From: Armigeres subalbatus
Taxonomy: Eukaryota; Arthropoda; Insecta; Diptera; Culicidae
Assembly: GCF_024139115.2 (NCBI RefSeq)
Contig: NC_085141.1
Location: forward strand, 217,657,783-217,721,782
Length of the DNA: 64,000 bases
Reading direction: 5' to 3'
Below the pieces are notes generated by a model, which did no database searches, was not told the DNA's origin, and saw only the letters and a list, made by a program, of their open reading frames with translations. Shown piece after piece: positions 44,834 to 54,944 of this stretch. How positions within the stretch are numbered: the stretch's first letter is position 1; every line of letters starts with the position of its first letter. A program made the position numbers and the translations under genes.

Positions 44834-44867
44834 CCTTTCGGTACAACTTTGTTGTACGAGAAAGGCA
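44834..44867. repeat. 34-nt near-perfect palindrome
   Basis: GCCTTTCGGTACAAC, TTT, GTTGTACGAGAAAGGC forms a hairpin of about 15 bp with one mismatch. The word GCCTTTC(G)GTACAAC is, to my recollection, frequent in Aedes repeats. Confidence 0.6.
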
Positions 44868-45020
44868 AAACATAACATTGAAAGCCATCGTTTTAGCACT
44901 TTCAAATACAGTCAAATTCGTTGGTGTATATCTTGACAGTAAATTAAACTGGAATACGCACCTGGAACAAGCTATAAACAAAAAGTGCTCTATGGATATG
45001 CAAAACAGCATTTGGTAAGC
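44868..45020 (+). pseudogene. LOA-like RT thumb fragment
   Basis: The frame reads ITLKAIVLALSNTVKFVGVY then LDSKLNWNTHLEQAINKKCS. The KFVGVYLDSKLNW motif is the conserved post-palm block of LOA/I-type reverse transcriptases. It may be the downstream end of copy A, separated from it by the R1-like element and a deletion. Confidence 0.65.
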
Positions 45021-45084
45021 AGTGGGGTCTCAAGCCATAAATAATGTTTTGGATTTATTTGGCGATTTTGAGGCCAAGGATTAC

Positions 45085-45200
45085 CCATTAGACCTCTTCA
45101 TGTTTTCAAAAAGTATCAAAAATTCATCCGGTCAGCCCAGAATCACAATTCTTATGCTAAAATAAGGCTCCTGTCAAATTTTCTGCTAATTCGGATAAAA
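45085..45200. repeat. Dispersed repeat, empty site for the palindrome MITE
   Basis: It matches 24348-24560 (ATTAGACCTCTTCATGTTTT ... TCCGGTCAGCCC ... TGCTAAAATAAGGCTC) without the 78-bp palindrome and its TTTA duplication. Confidence 0.7.
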
Positions 45201-46256
45201 TTTCGAGGTGGCTCAAGTCGATTTAGTGTTTTTGGGCTATTTTCAATTTTGAAAAAAATCTAACGAGAGATATAAATGCCGAAAACTATCGCAACAACCT
45301 CTATACGGAAGCTTCAGGTGTGCTCTACAAGTCTTGTAAACAATGCGATTCGTTTCATTCATGTTTTGACCATGTTAAAGTGATTTTCGAGCTTTAAAGT
45401 GCATAAAACATTGTTTCTCCTAAAAGTCGTTGTTCTATGAAATTCTTGAATTCATGACAAATCATTAAGGGTATGCGATAACACACTTTTTCCTAACGAA
45501 ACGAAACGAAACGAAATTTAAAATGTCTATTTTGATTCGAATCGAAACGAAACGAAATATAGATTTCTTTCGAGACTTCGAAACGATACGAAATCAAGGT
45601 TCATTTAATTCGAAATTTTTCGAAACGAAACGAAATTTTGTTTTTTTTCCGCGGAATTTTTATTGAATTGGTTTTACATTATGTACGCAATTCTGATTCC
45701 ACTTTTTCGAAGTCGAATAACTGTTTTGCGACCAAAAGAGTTATAATAACTGAAGAGGCAATCTATGATAGGTCGAAACGAGCCAGCCCAGGGCTGAAAG
45801 TATCGCTAATAAAGACAACCAAAAATCTATGATAAATCGTCACATTCTTGCCGCATATACCATTGGCGATAAGGCAATATCCCAGCATTTATGCCGCTTT
45901 CAAAGGAATGCATAGTGGAGCGTGTGCTCCCGAATCTGATCAATTTTATATCACTAAGTATATAAAAATAAAGGAATTGTGTGATTTTTCATATACGGAT
46001 TCAAATTTCGTTTAAAACCTTAGTTCACCTAAGAATTATGTAATTATGCTGAAGCTTACTTCATATTGTCTTGTCAGCGTGGTTTTACAGTATTGACTTA
46101 GTCAAAATTTGAAAAAGAATGCTCAGATTTATTTTTGATGTAGTGGGATACTTAATTATGTATCCACATCTGCCAGTTATAGAATTAATATTACTAGATC
46201 AACATTTGAAAAGGGCGTATCTGCCAAAATTTATTCCTTCTGATTCTTCGTCTACA

Positions 46257-46588
46257 CTGCCGCTAACCGCAAGTCGAGCATATCTGTATATGGGCGTCCA
46301 TATACACACCCAACCGGCGGTTGTTAGATTTTCCAACAATTATGTATAAGAATCTAACAAAACCTGTATAAGAACTGGGCATATGCAAAATTGCTAGATT
46401 CTTATACAAATATTGTATAACAATCTAACAATTTTGTAAACTTTTCTTATATTTTTTGAATAAGAATCAAACAATTTCGCATATGCCCAGGTCTTATACA
46501 GGTTTTGGTAGATTCTTATGCAGAATTGTTAGAAAATCTAACAACCGCCGGTTGGGTGCAGATGTGCTCGACTAGCGGTTAGCGGCAG
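46257..46588. mobile_element. Palindrome MITE, copy 2, split by an inner MITE
   Basis: The left arm CTGCCGCTAACCGCAAGTCG ... ATATGG and the right-arm end AGATGTGCTCGACTAGCGG then TTAGCGGCAG match the palindrome at 24406-24483. The arm is interrupted at CATATACA by the 252-bp MITE at 46307-46558. Confidence 0.85.
46307..46558. mobile_element. 252-bp MITE with CACCCAACCGGCGG terminal inverted repeats
   Basis: CACCCAACCGGCGGTTGTTA with GATTTTC at the left faces an exact inverse at the right end. Inner GGGCATATGC and TTATACA blocks also face each other. CA is repeated at both borders (46305-46306 and 46559-46560). It sits inside the palindrome MITE. Confidence 0.85.
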
Positions 46589-47269
46589 CATAGTCTTATA
46601 TACAATCAGCTCGACAAACTGAGCTATTGCGTGTGTCCTTGGCATATGAGAACAGCTGTTATGGTCAGTATGTGCTGAAAGCAATCATAAGTAAAGAACT
46701 TTCAGCAATTTTACTGATATTTCAACCCGCTTTGATTTTTTTTTGCAAATCTAATGCGAAGATCAAGAAATCCCCACAAATCTGCAATGTTCCTCACATA
46801 TTGTGCAAATACTCAAAGAAGAGCTTATTAGCTTAATTAACTTGATTGAATTGATGCTTCAACATGCTGTTTTTTTTTTTTTTTATAGAGGGATGAAGGC
46901 AAATCTGCATACAGACACCTGAAATTATCACTCAGGGAGTGGGGTTGGCGCAGTTGGCAGAAGGCCAGACCGCCGGACCCACTAAACCCACCCAAGCAAC
47001 AGAAGGTTACTTGAGTTACCCTCTCTTCTAATGCACAATTCCCCAGGACTACCTTTCAGTATTACTTCTGTGGGGAAAAGCAGTACTAAAAGTACTCCTC
47101 CCAAAACAACACCTTTCACAGTGCCTCTCTTCGATGTTTTGTCATACGTCTGAGCCCTTTGGCTCCCTTTATTGGTGCCAGCAAGCACACAAAAGCGTGG
47201 GCCCTTAAGCCCTTTACTTTTTTTTCCTTGTGCCATTCAGCAACGCATCTACTTTCCTTTTTATTTTTT

Positions 47270-48130
47270 TAGAGCCATTTAGCTCTCAATGTACTCGCCA
47301 GCTACTCAGACAGTCCCCGGCGGCGGATCTACCCTACTCCGACGGGGAGTCCCCGGCGGCGGAAGCTCCCCGATACCGACGACCCGCATTCGTGGATGGC
47401 TGTTACATTACCAACACTACACATTCACCTGGTATGCATGTTCATAGATCCGCTCAAGTCCTACGCACATTCTCACTTCAACGGGTGACCGGACGAGTGC
47501 CGAGGTCAGGCCAAAGATTCCGGGTGGAGATAGCTTCCGGTTCAGTGGTGCCCCGACGACCCGAAGCAGGTGCATTCACGCGGCACGATCTACTCAACTG
47601 GTCCCCGGCGGTGGACCTAGCCTACCCGATTAACCGATTTCCCATGAACTGCGCCTTTCAGCTTCTTGCTTAACCGATGAGCCATTCAGCTCTCACCTTG
47701 GTCGCGGACTACTCGGATAGTCCCCGGCGGTGGATCAATCCTACTCCGACAGGGAGTTCCCCGACGTCGGAAGCTCCCCGTAACCGACGACCCGTCTCAA
47801 CGGGTGACCGGGCGAGTGCCGAGGTCAATCCAAAGATTCCGGGTGGAGATAACTTCCAGTTCAATGGTGCCCCGACGACCCGAAGCCGGTACATTCGCAC
47901 GCCACGGTCTACTCAGCTGATCCCCGGCGGTGGACCTAGCCTACTCCGATAACCGAGTTTCATTTGCCTTGAGCCATTCAGCTCTCACCTTATTCATTGA
48001 GCCATTTAGCTCCCGCCTCGGTCGCGATCGCGAACGACTCGGATAGTCCCCGACGGCGGATCTAACCTACTCCGACGAGAAGTTCCCCGAAAGCGGGAGC
48101 TCCTCCGAACCCGGCCGTTTCGCCACGTTC
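47270..48130 (-). repeat. Tandem repeats in the 3' UTR of the R1-like fragment
   Basis: On the + strand, GAGCCATTYAGCTCYC followed by GGATAGTCCCCGGCGG and GGAAGCTCCCCG begins units near 47271, 47677 and 47999, with a period of about 320-410 bp. A partial unit start lies near 47970. GC-rich and non-coding. Confidence 0.7.
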
Positions 48131-48199
48131 TGCGGCTACGCGCTCGCCGCAAGCTGAATACAGTTGCGACGCTGTCGTTCCCATCCATTATCGACATAT

Positions 48200-48692
48200 A
48201 TATTCACGACTTCCACGACTCATGGTCCGCTATCCGTAACGGCTGCCTGCTGCTGCTCTATGCGCCAACTTCGTTGCAGGATGTCGGCTATCCTGGACGT
48301 CGCTCTTGCAACCGCTCTCCACTGTTCTGGGTTCTGGCACATTTTTATGACGATGTTATCGGTGTTGGTGTCCGTTCCGCATGCCCCAACATCGCACTCC
48401 TCTCCGTTTCGAACCGAGGACATGTGAACAGGATGTGTTCAGCCGTTTCTGTCACGTCTGGGCATTGCGGACAGGTGGGAGAAGCCGCGTGACCAAACCT
48501 GTGTAGGTACCACTTGAAGCATCCATGGCCTGTTAAGAACTGGGTCAAGCCAAAGTTTAGCTCCCCATGAGGTCTGCTAATCCATGCCGACACACTTGGG
48601 ACTAAGCGATGGGTCCACCTTCCCTTAGGCGAGTTGTCCCTCTCTCTGCCATTTGGCTACCGTTGCTGCCTTTATATTCCTTCGATTCCTTC
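48200..48692 (-). pseudogene. R1-like ORF2 C-terminus
   Basis: On the minus strand the frames read ATVAKWQRE, WISRPHGELNFGLTQFLTGH, then GCFKWYLHRFGHAASPTCPQ, with the zinc finger CPQCPDVTETAEHILFTCPR. NIVIKMCQNPEQWRAV follows. This is the same domain as at 43700-43900 but from a different family. A frame change near 48600 and another near 48400 break the frame. Confidence 0.85.
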
Positions 48693-48708
48693 CTTCAACA
48701 TGCTGTTT

Positions 48709-49391
48709 GGTTTGGCTGGTGTGTGGTATGATGGGTGGTGTGGAGTTATGGTGAAGTTTGAGTGATTTCAAGGGCAAATTTGAATATAGTTTTCGTTTTA
48801 TTCATCTCATTATTTCCATATTCTATTATGTATGCGGTTTTGTTTGTCTTCTATTTATATTGTTCAAAACTGGCATCGGGGCCTTGGCGAGAAGGGGTGA
48901 GGATGTCGATCGTCATAACTTGATTTTAACATAAGGGAAGATCCATTAATTACGTAACGCAAAAATTGGGCATTTTCAACCCCCCCCCCCCCCCCTATGT
49001 AACACTTTTTGTATGAAACATCTGAAAATTTTGTATGGATCGTCACACTTTGCTCAACCCCCCCTCCCCCCTCTAAGCGTTACGTAATTTGTGGATGCTC
49101 CCTAATGTATTATGCTTATTTCACAGAAAAACAAAATTGCCAACATTTTTTGTAGCTATAGGAATTGGAAAAAAACGAAGTTACCACCTTCAGTATATCT
49201 TGATTTAATCGAGAAAGGCATCGTCACCGCTAGGTGGATAAATTTGGGTTTTTTCTAGATTTTTTTCTTTCGTTTGAATGACATTACTCTTTAACAGCTC
49301 TAACATTTATGAATAAGCTTCCCATGTTTGCTGAGATCTTTCTTTTTGATAACATTTCATAGATCCAGGTAACAATGCATTGATCAAAACC
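48709..49391 (-). repeat. Inverted copy of the 40275-40800 segment (copy B, left part)
   Basis: It is the inverse complement of the copy A LOA palm end and its neighbouring repeat (ACCATAACTCCACACCACC, CGATCGACATCCTCACCCC and CCACCTAGCGGTGACGATGC are all found reversed). Differences are the extra MITE at 48935-49102 and scattered substitutions. The Jockey insertion follows at 49406. Confidence 0.9.
48935..49102. mobile_element. 168-bp Harbinger-type MITE with TAA target duplication
   Basis: GGGAAGATCCATTAATTACG with TAACGC faces GCGTTACGTAATTTGTGGAT with GCTCCC. TAA flanks both sides (48932-48934 and 49103-49105). A 3-bp TWA target is typical of PIF/Harbinger. The orthologous position in copy A (about 40562) is empty, which fixes the borders. 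Confidence 0.9.
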
Positions 49392-49673
49392 ATATTTTGT
49401 CATTGCCAGACCGCATCGTGCTTTCGTGCTGTGCGGTTCTTTCTCTCTTTGCGGAAGGAAGTTTTTAATACTACCCGAAGCTATTTTAATTTCAACGGTG
49501 CTTCTTAGCGCTATTTGTACCCACTGATCCCGTTACGATCTTTGCAAGGACCCGTGCCTTCGTTTTACGTTGGACCCGTTTGCGGAAGTAAAATTCCGAC
49601 AAGCGGTGGTAATCCTGCAGGGACACCGTTCTGGGAAAAAACCTCTTAGAAGGTCACGTCTCCACGCTCAGCA

Positions 49674-51063
49674 ATGAGCATTAATAAAAACAAGAGGAAG
49701 GGGGAGTCTCTGAATTCTCCACTTCCTTCAAAGAAACAAGGTTTCAAGACCGTCCTGCCCAAGCGCGGAAAAAATAGAAGGAAGCTGGAGAATTCAGATA
49801 TTCCTTCTAACTCTAATATCGGAAATAATTCTTCTCCAATCGAACTGAGCAATCAGTTCGATTTGATTAATGATGAAATTGAGCAAATCGAATCTTCCTC
49901 TAGCCCAGGTGATTCGATTCATGCGAAAAGCAAAGGATTCCGCCAATTGTGGTATCTGTTGCCGAGTTTTCTGGCTTCCGGAATGAGATTTTGAGTAACC
50001 TTCAGGGGATCAAGGTTTCATTTCAGATTGCTAGGAAGGGTGACTGCCGCATTTTGCCGGGATCCTTTGACGATCGCAAACGTCTTCTTCACTATTTAAC
50101 TGAGAAGCGCCATAAATTCTTCACATACGACGACAAAACTGAGCGATTGTTCAAAGTCGTCTTGAAAGGTCTCCCCAGTGATGACAAATCACTGGATGAG
50201 ATTAAAATTGAAATTTCTCAATTACTTGGATTTTCACCAGTCGTAATTAAGATGAAAAAGAAATCCCATTCTGGAACTTCGCAGAGGGGCATTTCTCAAG
50301 AATTTTATTTAGTTCATTTTAACAAAAGTGAACTAAATAATATGAAAAGTTTGGAAAAGGCCTGTATTATGTCTCATGTCCGTGTTACATGGGAACATTT
50401 CCGCAGGCCTGGGGCAATTCCAAAACCCCACCCAGTGCCGTAAGTGCCAAAAGTGGGGTCATGGAACCAAACATTGTCACATGGATGCTAAATGCATGAT
50501 TTGTGGTGGAACCTCTCACGCCAAGGACGCATGTCCTGTGAGAGAAGATTCCAATAAATTTAAGTGCGCAAACTGTGGGGGCAATCATAAATCCAATTTC
50601 TGGGAATGCCCTTCACGCAAAAAGTTTTGAATTCCCGTGCAAAATTGATGACGGAAATTCCAATCGGATCCCAGATTCGACGGGTAGAATTTTTCAAACG
50701 CTCAAATTTCGAAACCAGTTACCGGTCGAGCAATTCATACCCACCACAATTCACAAACAAATTTTGCCGCTCGTCAACGGGTAGCTAGCACTTCAGTAAA
50801 TTCCAATTTTTCCAATGTACCTACGTATGCAAACATCGCTGCTGGTAGACAAAATTTATCTTCTCAAAATGAGGTTTATACCCATGTCCCAACGGAAAAT
50901 AATGATCATGTTGCCGATTCAGGTAGCATGACTGCTTCCGATTTTGATTTTTTAACTGAACAATTGCATCACATGATTGATGCAATGTTCAAAGCAAATA
51001 CCATACCAGAAGCTGTTCAGGTTGGTATAAAGTACACACAAAAAATTGTTATCGGACTCCGTT
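49674..51063 (+). pseudogene. Jockey-like ORF1 (gag-like, three CCHC knuckles), frameshifted
   Basis: It begins MSINKNKRKGESLNSPLPSK. A frame change near 49930 leads to VSVAEFSGFRNEILSNLQGI and FFTYDDKTERLFKVVLKGLP, a region typical of Jockey ORF1. After a second frame change near 50420 come the knuckles CRKCQKWGHGTKHC, CMICGGTSHAKDAC and CANCGGNHKSNFWEC. A third break at 50628 separates the C-terminal part, which includes ADSGSMTASDFDFLTEQLHH. The protein would bind element RNA and guide it to the nucleus. Confidence 0.85.
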
Positions 51064-51066
51064 TTA

Positions 51067-53953
51067 ATGGATCTAAATAATTGTGTGAAAGTTCTAAATT
51101 GGAATGCCCGCTCTCTAAAGGGTAAGGAAGATGAATTATTCAACTTCCTTTCAGTTCATAATGTGCATATTGCCATTATAACTGAAACGTATTTAAAACC
51201 AGGACTCTCCATTAAAAGAGATCCAAACTATTTTATTTACAGAAATGATCGTCTTGACAGCGCCTGTGGTGGGGTCGCCATCGTCATTAATAGACGCACA
51301 GCAAATAATTTTGAAAATTCAACGACGTTTAAAATTGCTGCTTATCCCATCAAATGAATTAACATTCGATATTCAATTAAATTTGATTGAATTTTACAAG
51401 CAAGCACCGTTTAAATTTATTTCGCTTTAAAAGAATAGTGAGATCGATTGGATGTTACGTTTATTTGCATGCTCCAAATATGTGCATGAAAATACATTTA
51501 GAATCACAACATATTTTTATCTGTGCGTATCAAACATAAATTATTTTCTTCGTTTGAAACCAAAGTTTTTGAAACCTTGGGAGTTTCTGTTGAAACAAAT
51601 TTTGGACAATTTTCCTTCATTGCAGCCTACTTGCCTTTTCAATGCAATGGGCAGCAAAAGAACTTGTTGAAAGCTGATCTTCAAATTCTGACTCGCAACA
51701 AATCAAAATTCTTCGTAATTGGTGACTTCAATGCCAAACACCGTTCATGGAATAATGCTCAAAGCAATTCCAATGGTAAAATTTTATTTGAAGATTGTTC
51801 TGCGGGATATTATACTATTCAATATCCCAATGGACCAACTTGTTTTTCTTCCAGTCGAAATCCTTCTACAATTGATTTAGTTTTAACGGATTCAAGTCAG
51901 CTGTGTGGCCAATTGGTAACTCATGCTGACTTTGACTCTGATCACCTTCCTGTGACATTTGAAATCTCACAAGAAGCCATTTATAATCCAATCAGCTCTA
52001 CTTTTAATTATCATAGAGCTGATTGGGATTTATATAAAACGTATATCGATAGGAATTTTGATGTTGATATTCCTCTCGATACCAAAAGTGATATTGATAA
52101 TGCTCTCGTATCTTTGACAAATTTAATTGTCGAAGCCAGAGGCATTGCAATTCCTAAATGTGAAATTAAATTCAACTCCATTATTATTGACGACGATCTT
52201 CAGCTACTGATCCGTCTTAAAAATGTGAGGCGAAGGCAATACCAAAGAACTCGCGATCCCGCGTTGAAAGTTATTTGGCGAGATTTGCAAAATGAAATTA
52301 AAAACGTTTCGCTATTCTGAGAAATACCAACTTTGAGAATAATGTCTCGAAGTTGGATCCCAGTTCGAAACCCTTTTGGAAATTAACAAAAATTCTTAAA
52401 AAACCTCAAAAGCCAATTCCAGCGCTTAAAGAGGGAAATAAAATTTTATTAACAAATGGCGAAAAGGCTCAAAAACTTGCTCAGCAGTTCGAGAGTGCCC
52501 ATAATTTTAGTCTAGGTCTCACTAGTCCAATTGAGGATCAGGTTACACGGAACTTCGAAGACATTCTCAATCAAGAGAATGTTTTTGACCCTACGTTGGG
52601 AACCAATTTGGATGAAGTGAGATCTATTACTAGAAAATTTAAAAATATGAAAGCCCCGGGTGATGATGGTATTTTCTACATACTTATCAAAAAACTTCCT
52701 GAGAGCTCTTTATCCTTTTTGGTTAATTTATTTAACAAATGTTTTCAATTGGCATACTTTCCAGATAAATGGAAAAACGCCAAAGTTGTTCCAATTTTGA
52801 AGCCGGACAAAAATCCAGCTGAGGCTTCTAGTTATCCCCAATCAGTTTGCTTTCTTCAATAAGCAAACTGTTTGAAAAGATTATTTTAAATAGAATGATG
52901 GTTCATATTAATGACAATTCTATTTTTGCTGATGAGCAATTTGGTTTTCGCCATGGGCATTCAACCACTCATCAGTTATTAAGAGTTACGAACTTAATTC
53001 GGCTCAACAAATCTGAAGGATATTCGACTGGAGTTGCTCTTCTTGATATAGAGAAAGCATTTGACAGTGTTTGGCATGAAGGTTTGATTGTAAAATTGAT
53101 GAATTTTAATTTTCCTCTGTACATCATTAAACTGATCCAAAATTATTTATCAGATCGCTCGCTGCAGGTAAACTATCAGAATACTAAATCTGATAGATTA
53201 CCTGTAAGGGCTGGTGTCCCCCAAGGCAGCATACTGGGGCCCATATTGTATAACATTTTTACTTCTGACTTACCTGATTTACCACCAGGGTGTCAAAAAT
53301 CTTTGTTTGCAGATGACACGGGCCTTTCAGCCAAAAGGCGAAGCCTTCGTGTCATTTGTAGTAGATTGCAAAAAAGTTTGGATATTTTCTCCACTTACTT
53401 GCAAAAATGGAAAATTTCCCCGAATGCTTCCAAAACTCAGCTTATAATTTTCCCACATAAGCCGAGAGCTTCTTATTTGAAACCTTCTAGCAGACATATT
53501 GTCACTATGAATGGGGTTCCAATTAATTGGTCTAGCGAAGCTAAATATTTAGGACTTCTGCTAGATCAAAAATTAACTTTTAAAAATCACATTGAAGGCC
53601 TTCAAGCCAAATGTAACAAATATATTAAGTGCCTATATCCACTTATAAACAGAAAATCAAAACTTTGTCTTAAGAACAAACTTTTGATTTACAAACAAAT
53701 TTTTAGACCTGCCATGTTGTATGCTGTGCCAATATGGGCTAGTTGCTGCAATACCAGAAAGAAGGCACTCCAGAGGATTCAAAATAAAATTTTGAAAATG
53801 ATTCTGAAGTTGCCTCCGTGGTATAGTACCAATGAACTGCATAGAATTTCTAATATTGAGACATTGCAACAAATGTCCAACAAAATAATTTCCAATTTTA
53901 GACAAAAATCGTTGCAATCTTCTATTGCAACGATTAACTCCTTGTACCCTTAG
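51067..53953 (+). pseudogene. Jockey-like ORF2 (endonuclease, RT), broken
   Basis: Endonuclease: VKVLNWNARSLKGKEDELFN, ITETYLKPG with the catalytic Glu, then a 230-bp insertion (51299-51528), VIGDFNAKHRSWNN, STIDLVLTDSS and DFDSDHLPVTFE. RT: after a frameshift near 52305, MKAPGDDGI and WKNAKVVPILKPDKNPAEAS. After another near 52838 comes a 368-codon frame (52847-53953) with FGFRHGHSTTHQLLR, LLDIEKAFDSVWHEGL, AGVPQGSILGPILYN, the catalytic LFADDTGLS and KYLGLLLDQKLTF. It ends at a natural stop. The RT palm is intact; the endonuclease is not. Confidence 0.9.
51299..51528. mobile_element. 230-bp insertion in the Jockey endonuclease region
   Basis: The reading frame text VAIVINRR continues as IKHKLFSSFETK only after skipping 230 bp. 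The inserted sequence starts ACGCACAG and ends CTGTGCGT, short inverted ends overlapping the border. The same insertion is present in the inverted copy at about 60637-60867, so it predates that duplication. Confidence 0.7.
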
Positions 53954-53997
53954 TATAAAATTGGTTAAGTTTAGTTTAGTTTTATATTTTGTCATTG

Positions 53998-54632
53998 TAG
54001 TTGTTATTGAATTATGAGATGTGCTGTCGAATGCTCCTTCAATATCAATGGAAGCAGTAAGTGAAATTTCTTTTGTGTCAAAAGTAGGTTTTGCAGAAAT
54101 TGCTCTCAATAGATAACGAACAACGATAAAAGAGAGGCAAAAACTGTTCCGAATCATAACAAGCCATGATAACAAATTTATCAAACTTGTATACAAGTGC
54201 GAAAAAACAGAATCCGATAGGCAGCCCCCACAGAAAAATGGCGATTCTCGCTTTGTTTTCGCTCCTTTCGTATTGGTTACTGCACAGCTGTGTAAAACCA
54301 GTTGAAATGCATCATCAGAGCCAGTGCTCCCCGCATTTGGAGCTTTCTAAAAGAAATTTATCATGGGGTATAGCCTCCCGAATCAGTTCTCTATCATGAC
54401 AGCTTGCGAAAAAAATCTCTCGCGGTATGCTACATATCGTATATGTATACAGAGATGATAAGTGAGAGACTTGTTCTTTCTCTTTAGGATTCAATCCCTG
54501 GTCAAAAGATTTTTCTTATTTTGTAACCACCGCATGCAGAGCTGTTACTGAAGATTTTCCTGCCTGATACGCAAATTGATATTTGCTTAAGGGCATTTTA
54601 TTTAGATAAGTTGACTTTATTTGATCGTCAAT
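53998..54632 (-). pseudogene. LOA-like copy B, first part
   Basis: Inverse complement of copy A from about 40275 down to 39350 without the 296-bp MITE. It contains the palm text (DIEGAFDSTS on the minus strand) and the shared insertion corresponding to 39487-39867. It continues the sequence interrupted at 49405. Confidence 0.9.
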
Positions 54633-54891
54633 TGTTACGACGGGAATTCATCCCGCCGCGTTCGTTTTCGGACGTTGGACAGAAACGTGTTTTCCAGTGT
54701 TGCGTTCCGCCAGACACTCGAAACTGTAAACATTTATTAACAATAATTAATTACAAATATAACAACGGACAAGCACTTACACTTTTGGTTTCGTCCAGAC
54801 GTCAGTACAGTACGGATAATAAATACAAAATTCTTCATACAAAGATAATCAAATCTACAGTGAGGTCTGAACATATTGATACGAGCGAACA
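54633..54891 (-). repeat. LTR (3' LTR of the minus-strand element)
   Basis: 259 bp with TG...CA ends. It contains the 57-bp segment near 54725-54782 (ACATTTATTAACAATAATTA and following) that is absent from the other LTR. Confidence 0.85.
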
Positions 54892-54944
54892 TTCCCCCGC
54901 CCGTAAACCAAGTCGAACTTCCATAACAGTTAATTGGTTTACTC

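Larger units (their letters stand above)
45466..46845 (+). mobile_element. hAT-like element X, copy 1, right end lost
   Basis: It begins TAAGGGTATGCGATAACACA and runs, inverted relative to copy 2 (54945-56940), through GAAACGAAACGAAACGAAAT tracts and TCCGCGGAATTTTTATTGAA. It continues past CGCTTTCAAAGGAATGCATA, GAGCGTGTGCTCCCGA and CATATGAGAACAGCTGTTAT. Homology stops near 46845, about 1.03 kb into the element. A palindrome MITE (46257-46588), itself split by another MITE, is nested in it. No transposase could be recognised. Confidence 0.75.
46873..48692 (-). mobile_element. R1-like retrotransposon 3' fragment with 16-bp target duplication
   Basis: CTTCAACATGCTGTTT is duplicated at 46857-46872 and 48693-48708. 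The minus-strand 3' end is poly(A) (poly-T at 46870-46884). The element is 5'-truncated at 48692, which is normal for target-primed reverse transcription. It carries the last part of ORF2 and a 1.3-kb 3' UTR with tandem repeats. It inserted at the junction between element X copy 1 and the inverted LOA-associated repeat. Confidence 0.85.
49406..53983 (+). mobile_element. Jockey-like non-LTR retrotransposon, full length, 14-bp target duplication
   Basis: ATATTTTGTCATTG is duplicated at 49392-49405 and 53984-53997, inside the palm-coding region of LOA-like copy B. The 4.58-kb element has a 270-bp leader, a gag-like ORF1, an overlapping ORF2 (endonuclease plus RT) and a short 3' UTR ending TTAAGTTTAGTTTAGTTTT. 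Several single-base frameshifts and a 230-bp insertion in the endonuclease inactivate it. About 3.9 kb of it is repeated inverted at 58203-62088. Confidence 0.9.
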
